Shown here: positions 59,713 to 64,000 of the stretch, piece after piece | How the letters are laid out: every line of letters begins with the position of its first letter | Position numbering within the stretch: the first letter of the stretch is position 1 | DNA from: Hespellia stercorisuis DSM 15480 | GTDB taxonomy: Bacteria > Bacillota > Clostridia > Lachnospirales > Lachnospiraceae | DNA: 64,000 nt | Assembly: GCF_900142165.1 (NCBI RefSeq) | Contig: NZ_FQZY01000006.1 | Coordinates: forward strand, 62,001 to 126,000 | Direction: 5' to 3' | Notes under the pieces: model-generated | Told to the model about the DNA's origin: nothing | The model's input: only the letters and a program-made list of their open reading frames with translations | Database searches by the model: none | Program-made: the position numbers and the translations under genes

Positions 59713-61219
59713 AATTCATTTGAAGCAGATGGAATCTTATCAGCATGCAAGTGAAATGGCAAAGAAACGAATGGGAAGAGATCCGTGCTTTGACTTAAGC
59801 CTGCTGCCAACAGAGGTCATGCAGGACGAAATGCGGACCTATATCATACAACGCAGCGAGGGACTGTCAGCGGAAAATTTATACATTGAAAATCGATTTT
59901 ATCATCATCTCTGCCAGCTTATAAAGGAAAAGGGCAGGCATCTGAATAGTTTTCGAGATTGGGGAAGGGAAATGTGGGTGCGGCAGATGAAAGGATGGAT
60001 GCTGAAACAGGGACTTTCGTTAACACTCAGAGAAAAAGGATATCGTGGGGAAGAGAGGATAGGCAATGCACCGACGATCCGATATATAAACAGACTTTTC
60101 AATTTTTTGGAACTGAATAACGGACAGGATGAAACAGACAAGGATATATGGGATTTAGGAAGGCTTGATATTGAACTCCGGGTGGATTTGACCAGAACGT
60201 GCAGGACCCTTCGTTTTACTAAGATCGTGCAGTCCGATATTCGCCAAGAACTAAAAAAAGCAATCTTTTTTCACCTGAAAACAGAAGCTCTTGGATGTGT
60301 GCAAAAAGAAATGACCGCAATGCGCAGATTTTCAAAATATCTCTCGGAGAAATACCCTAAAATAGAATCTTGCACAGACCTGGACAGAAGGATATTTGAG
60401 GAATATCTGATCTATTTGAAAACGGAAGATACCGGAGTAAAACAGTTTCGGGCGGAGCTGACAAGGCTCAGAGCTTTATTGGAAACAATCGGGACTATAT
60501 ACCAATACCCGAAGCTTCGCACCATGATACTGAACCGTGATATTCCGCCGACACAACGGGCAGAATTTAAAACATACTCGGATGCAGAACTAAAGAGGCT
60601 GAATGCTTTTATTGTGAAAGCAGACGAACAAACTGCACGGCTTATGATCATACATCAAATGCTGGGCACCAGAATTTCAGATACACTTACGCTGGCAATG
60701 GACTGTCTGTCAGAGAAAGACGGTACACCCATCATTCGAATAAAACAGATGAAAACACACACTTATGAAAAACCGATCAGTCAGGAACTGGCAGCCCTAA
60801 TAAGGAAAGCAATCCAATATACAAAAGAACGATACAAGGAGAGCGAATACCTATTTGTGAGTGAAAATAATCCACTGAAACCCTTACAATATGGAACCTT
60901 ACAGACGCGGATCATGCGGCTTATTAATAAAGAAGATATCCGGGACGATCATGGAAACCTGTTCGGATTCGGCACTCATATGTACCGCCACCATTATGGC
61001 GTGAAACTGACGGAGATGCATCTGGATGACTGGACGATTGCAAGACTTCTCGGACACAGCAGTTTGAAGAATGTAAAATATTATCGGAAAATGAGCAACC
61101 AGATGCTGGCAGATGAAACCCGGAGAGTGCGGAATATGATCTCAGAGATGATACTCGCAAATTTAGATGGGTGGGGTGAAGAATATGAGCAAATACGACA
61201 AGATGATAACCTTAAATAA
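59702..61219 (+). CDS. Tyrosine recombinase 3 of the trio
   Basis: This 505-residue integrase starts at GTG 59702 inside the previous gene. The catalytic residues are seen in MLGTRISDTLTLAMD, HMYRHHYGVKL, LLGHSSLKNVKYYRKM. The region around 195-260 (TEALGCVQKEMTAMRRFSKYLSEKYPKIES) is the core-binding domain. All three recombinases look active and probably act together. Confidence 0.9.
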   Translation: MEHKIHLKQMESYQHASEMAKKRMGRDPCFDLSLLPTEVMQDEMRTYIIQRSEGLSAENLYIENRFYHHLCQLIKEKGRHLNSFRDWGREMWVRQMKGWMLKQGLSLTLREKGYRGEERIGNAPTIRYINRLFNFLELNNGQDETDKDIWDLGRLDIELRVDLTRTCRTLRFTKIVQSDIRQELKKAIFFHLKTEALGCVQKEMTAMRRFSKYLSEKYPKIESCTDLDRRIFEEYLIYLKTEDTGVKQFRAELTRLRALLETIGTIYQYPKLRTMILNRDIPPTQRAEFKTYSDAELKRLNAFIVKADEQTARLMIIHQMLGTRISDTLTLAMDCLSEKDGTPIIRIKQMKTHTYEKPISQELAALIRKAIQYTKERYKESEYLFVSENNPLKPLQYGTLQTRIMRLINKEDIRDDHGNLFGFGTHMYRHHYGVKLTEMHLDDWTIARLLGHSSLKNVKYYRKMSNQMLADETRRVRNMISEMILANLDGWGEEYEQIRQDDNLK

Positions 61220-61568
61220 AAAAACGAGCGAGGAAAAGATTAATAAAGCAGTAGGGGCCATCCATAAAATGCTGGAGGAAGGAGAGAAGGTGACAGTTCC
61301 AAAGCTGATCAATAAAACAGGATTATCACGAGGATTTTTTTATAAGAATTTGATTGTCCGCAGAGAAGTAGACCGTGCCTTAGAACAACAAGTAGGCATG
61401 ATCGACCCGAAACGCTATATTGGAGATATGGTGCTGAAAAGAAGGATTGAATTGCTGGAACAGCAGATGAAAGAACTGCAAAGGGAAAAAGAGGAATTGA
61501 TAAAAAAGAATCGGAAACTGGAACAGGCACTGAATCGGAAAGATTTGACGATGATTAAAAATTTATAA
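61185..61568 (+). CDS. TnpC/DUF6262-like accessory protein of the trio element
   Basis: This 127-residue protein has an N-terminal helix-turn-helix-like part (AVGAIHKMLEEGEKVTVPKLINKTGLSRGFFYKN) and a C-terminal coiled coil (RRIELLEQQMKELQREKEELIKKNRKLEQAL). This is the layout of Tn554 TnpC/DUF6262 proteins. It starts at ATG 61185 within the third recombinase gene. It probably controls insertion orientation or efficiency. Confidence 0.82.
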   Translation: MSKYDKMITLNKKTSEEKINKAVGAIHKMLEEGEKVTVPKLINKTGLSRGFFYKNLIVRREVDRALEQQVGMIDPKRYIGDMVLKRRIELLEQQMKELQREKEELIKKNRKLEQALNRKDLTMIKNL

Positions 61569-61582
61569 TGAAGATGAAAATA

Positions 61583-61632
61583 AACTACAAACAGCTAGGC
61601 GAGCGGTGAAAGCAAGCCTGGCTTTTGTAGTT
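61583..61632 (+). terminator. Strong hairpin ending the recombinase-trio operon
   Basis: AACTACAAACAGCTAGGC pairs with GCCTGGCTTTTGTAGTT around a 15-base loop, about 15 bp after the TnpC-like stop. It may also be part of the element's right end. Confidence 0.65.
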
Positions 61633-61686
61633 GGACTATATAGAAAAAGATGACAGAAAGCACTCGTTTGTATACCGTTAGAGCCA

Positions 61687-62004
61687 GTGAAATCAAGGCA
61701 TACCGGGAGGGTGCCCCATTTTATGGATGAGCCGACCACCTATCTGGATATCCGCTATCAGATCGAGATTCTGGAACTGATAAAAAAGCTGAACCGGGAA
61801 TATGGCATCACGATCATCATGGTGCTGCATGACATCAACCAGGCGATTCATTTTTCAGACCGTGTGATCGGTCTTTCGGAAGGCAAGATAATCGTGGAGG
61901 GCAGCCCGTCTGAGGTGATCTCTACGGAGAGCATCCAAAAGCTCTATGGAATTAAACTGAACGTAGCGACAGTGGAAGGACAGAAATTTGTCCTGACGGT
62001 GTAG
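61687..62004 (+). pseudogene. 3' remnant of a siderophore-type ABC ATPase gene
   Basis: From ATG 61723 the frame reads MDEPTTYLDIRYQIEILELIKKLNREYGITIIMVLHDINQAIHFSDRVI, the Walker B and switch part of FepC/FecE-like ATPases, to a normal C-terminus. Walker A and the signature motif are missing. Homology begins exactly at Walker B, next to the trio element, so an insertion or deletion cut the gene. Confidence 0.85.
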
Positions 62005-62016
62005 AAGGGATTACAT

Positions 62017-63810
62017 ATGAAACACAAAAAAAGAATACGGCCGATGGCACTGGCTCTTGCAATGTCGATGGTGCTGTCAAACCAGGCGTTTGCAGCGGAA
62101 CTTCCGGATATGACAAGAGTCATTACCGTGTTGCAGGAAACTCCGGCAGACTTTGAACTGCGAACGGGATATCAACTCGCATCAGGATGGCATTATGTCC
62201 TGGATGGCGAGTGTGTGCAGGTGTACGAAGATGAGACACCTGTCATTGAAGCTGATGAGGTGGAAGATGAAACTCCTGTGGATAACCAGACACCAGCAAG
62301 TGACGAAACAACGGTTGAAGAGCCGGCACCGGCAGATGGTGACACGACCGAAGATAAACAGCCGCATACAGGCAAAGATGAAAGCAGTGAAGATACACAG
62401 ACACCTGAGAATGGAGATATGGAAGAAGACACACAGAAGCCGGCGGACGAAAATACAGAAACAAAGAATCAGACGTCTACAGAGAGTGAAGCAAGTGGGA
62501 CACCGTCTGATAGTGAGAATGAACCGACAGACGATTCAGAGGAGCAGGAGAGTGCAGAAGCATCCTATCTGACCTCGGAACAGTTTTCCAATATTGCAGA
62601 GCGGATTCAGTACAATGTGACAGTGCCGATCGAAGGGCTGCCATCATTCATCACACAGGAGATGGTGGTGGGCGCATTAAAGGCACAGGATGAGAGTGGT
62701 TTCCCGGCATCGGTTACTATTGCACAGATCATTCAGGAATCAGGGTTCGGATCATACGGTCCGGGTGGCGAGGACGGCAAAGGTTTGTCTTATCTGGCAT
62801 ACCAGTACTGCAACTTGTTTGGAATCAAGGGAACCGGCAGTGCAGGCAGTGTGAGCATGAGCACTGGCGAGATGACAGGCACAGGGGCATCCTATACCAT
62901 CAATGCTGGCTTTCGTGCTTATCACACTTACACGGAGTGCATCATGGATCGAACAGAGTTACTGCAGAAAGTCTACAGCGATCTGACAGAAGGCACAAGT
63001 GACGCAAATACATTTGCCGTACAGATCGGGAAACGTTGGGCAACGGATATCTCCTACGGACAGCATTTAATTCAACAGATGGAAAAATATGATTTGTATC
63101 GGCTGGATGACCTGACGCTCATGGATTTTAATTCCATGATTGGACGATTTGCAAATCCGTGCCCGGGAGCTACGATTTCCAGCACGTTCGGCTATCGTGA
63201 TTTTGACCATAGTGTGCATAAGGGACTGGATCTGGGAACCGGAAGTGAGAACCTTCCAACCTATGCGGCAGAAGCAGGAACCGTTGTCACAGCGGGATGG
63301 AGTGACAGTGCCGGCAATTGGATTGTCATAGACCATGGAAACGGATTAGTTACAAAATACATGCATCATGCGGAGATCTATGTGCAGACAGGAGATCATG
63401 TGGAAAAAGGACAGCAGATTGGGCTCAGTGGAACAACTGGAAATTCCTCAGGAAATCATCTTCATTTTCAGGTGGAAGAAGATGGAACCGCAGTAGATCC
63501 GATGCCTTATCTGTATGCAGAGACTACGACACTTGCAATGAGTCAGACAGCAAAAGAAGCATCTGCAGCCTGGTCCAAGTCAAAGTCTCTTTCAAATGGA
63601 ACTAAAAAACTGACAACACAGACCGTACAGACACCTCGTCTGCTGGCTGAATTAAGAGAGGTACAACATGAAAAGAAATCCGTTAAAAGTCTTGTGGGTG
63701 GTGCTGGGATTTTTGAGTCTGGCACTGGGCAGTATTGGAATTGTATTGCCAATACTGCCAACCGTTCCGTTCTATATGCTGACAGCCTTCTGCTTTGCAA
63801 AAAGTTCTGA
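62017..63810 (+). CDS. Bifunctional wall hydrolase (glucosaminidase + M23 peptidase)
   Basis: This secreted protein of up to 597 residues has a signal peptide (about 1-28, NQAFAAE) and an acidic Thr/Pro/Glu linker (about 70-185). A glucosaminidase-like domain follows (about 195-355, [17 protein letters not shown], catalytic Glu). The M23 lysostaphin domain has HKGLDLG and GNHLHFQV zinc ligands (about 394-490). It starts at ATG 62017 after GAAGGGATT. Its last 50 codons overlap the YbaN gene, so the natural stop may have been lost by a frameshift. Confidence 0.88.
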   Translation: MKHKKRIRPMALALAMSMVLSNQAFAAELPDMTRVITVLQETPADFELRTGYQLASGWHYVLDGECVQVYEDETPVIEADEVEDETPVDNQTPASDETTVEEPAPADGDTTEDKQPHTGKDESSEDTQTPENGDMEEDTQKPADENTETKNQTSTESEASGTPSDSENEPTDDSEEQESAEASYLTSEQFSNIAERIQYNVTVPIEGLPSFITQEMVVGALKAQDESGFPASVTIAQIIQESGFGSYGPGGEDGKGLSYLAYQYCNLFGIKGTGSAGSVSMSTGEMTGTGASYTINAGFRAYHTYTECIMDRTELLQKVYSDLTEGTSDANTFAVQIGKRWATDISYGQHLIQQMEKYDLYRLDDLTLMDFNSMIGRFANPCPGATISSTFGYRDFDHSVHKGLDLGTGSENLPTYAAEAGTVVTAGWSDSAGNWIVIDHGNGLVTKYMHHAEIYVQTGDHVEKGQQIGLSGTTGNSSGNHLHFQVEEDGTAVDPMPYLYAETTTLAMSQTAKEASAAWSKSKSLSNGTKKLTTQTVQTPRLLAELREVQHEKKSVKSLVGGAGIFESGTGQYWNCIANTANRSVLYADSLLLCKKF

Positions 63811-64000
63811 GAAGCTGCACACCTGGTTCGTGAATACAAAAGTGTATAAAAAGCATTTGCAGAGCTTTGTGGAGAAAAAAGCGATGACCATGAAAACAAA
63901 GCTGACAATTGTGGGAACTGTAACAGTGGTTATGGCTCTTGGCTTTGTTATGATGAGCCGGGTTCCGGTAGGGCGAATCTGTATTGCAATTGTGTGGGTT
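63668..64000 (+). CDS. YbaN/DUF454 membrane protein, 3' end outside window
   Basis: The frame is open from ATG 63668 (behind AGAGAGG) to the window end. [47 protein letters not shown] is the DUF454 signature, with two membrane helices. The gene overlaps the upstream hydrolase frame by 143 bp. Function of the family is unknown. Confidence 0.85.
   Translation, partial: MKRNPLKVLWVVLGFLSLALGSIGIVLPILPTVPFYMLTAFCFAKSSEKLHTWFVNTKVYKKHLQSFVEKKAMTMKTKLTIVGTVTVVMALGFVMMSRVPVGRICIAIVWV

Noticed and set aside
62193-62572. Frames opposite and alternative to the Thr/Pro/Glu linker of the wall hydrolase
   Set aside because: Products of a repetitive acidic linker read in other frames (Ser- or Arg-rich).
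1-64000. CRISPR arrays, rRNA or tRNA genes
   Set aside because: No regularly spaced short repeats, no rRNA-like sequence and no cloverleaf with a CCA or TTC-loop signature were noticed. A tRNA scan would be decisive.

Overview
The window looks like chromosome of a gut Lachnospiraceae-type Firmicute (Blautia/Ruminococcus-like). The evidence is a Tn1549/CTn-type conjugation module, many TTG starts behind strong AGGAGG sites, SipW-exported TasA-like proteins, and moderate G+C with AT-rich islands. No rRNA, tRNA or CRISPR array was seen. The region is a mosaic of mobile elements and their debris.

1-25.6 kb is one end of an integrative conjugative element, all on the plus strand. A surface cassette comes first: amidoligase, gamma-glutamylcyclotransferase-like protein, a very large Cna-B adhesin and its class B sortase. 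A VbhA/Fic toxin-antitoxin pair between direct repeats follows, then metK, a toprim protein, an adenine methyltransferase and accessory genes. A probable oriT lies before MobC and the relaxase. The transfer channel follows: PcfB, ArdC-like protein, VirD4-like coupling protein, Maff2, TrbL/VirB6-like, PrgI, VirB4-like ATPase and a lysozyme/CHAP hydrolase. The genes that usually follow in this family (DUF4315/DUF4366, topoisomerase, integrase) are absent.

25.6-32.2 kb is AT-rich debris: gene fragments (M56 peptidase, DUF5655, VOC, recombinase C-terminus), an intact IS110-family element with a possible bridge-RNA leader, and a few small intact genes. 32.3-40.2 kb holds a divergent HTH regulator, a two-gene ABC exporter, and an apparent glycolipid operon (TVP38 protein, a degenerate phosphoesterase fused to a GT4 glycosyltransferase, and a DUF374 acyltransferase). 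40.3-42.4 kb has more remnants, an XRE regulator with a clear operator facing two small genes, and a broken IS66 tnpA.

42.7-54.7 kb is the most distinctive part. Two diverged copies of a roughly 0.8-1.1 kb segment (sigma-r4-like gene to the 5' end of a DinG helicase gene) flank a serine recombinase, a 19-bp inverted-repeat pair, and a secretion operon. That operon encodes a degenerate-VWA surface protein, four TasA/camelysin-like proteins, their SipW-type signal peptidase, a sortase-anchored protein and an AP2/zinc-ribbon protein. I read it as an extracellular fibre or matrix system on a mobile or switchable module.

54.7-64 kb has the intact DinG-like helicase, then a recombinase-in-trio element (three tandem tyrosine recombinases plus a TnpC/DUF6262-like protein). 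It abuts the 3' remnant of a siderophore ABC ATPase gene, followed by a bifunctional wall hydrolase and a YbaN/DUF454 protein cut by the window edge.
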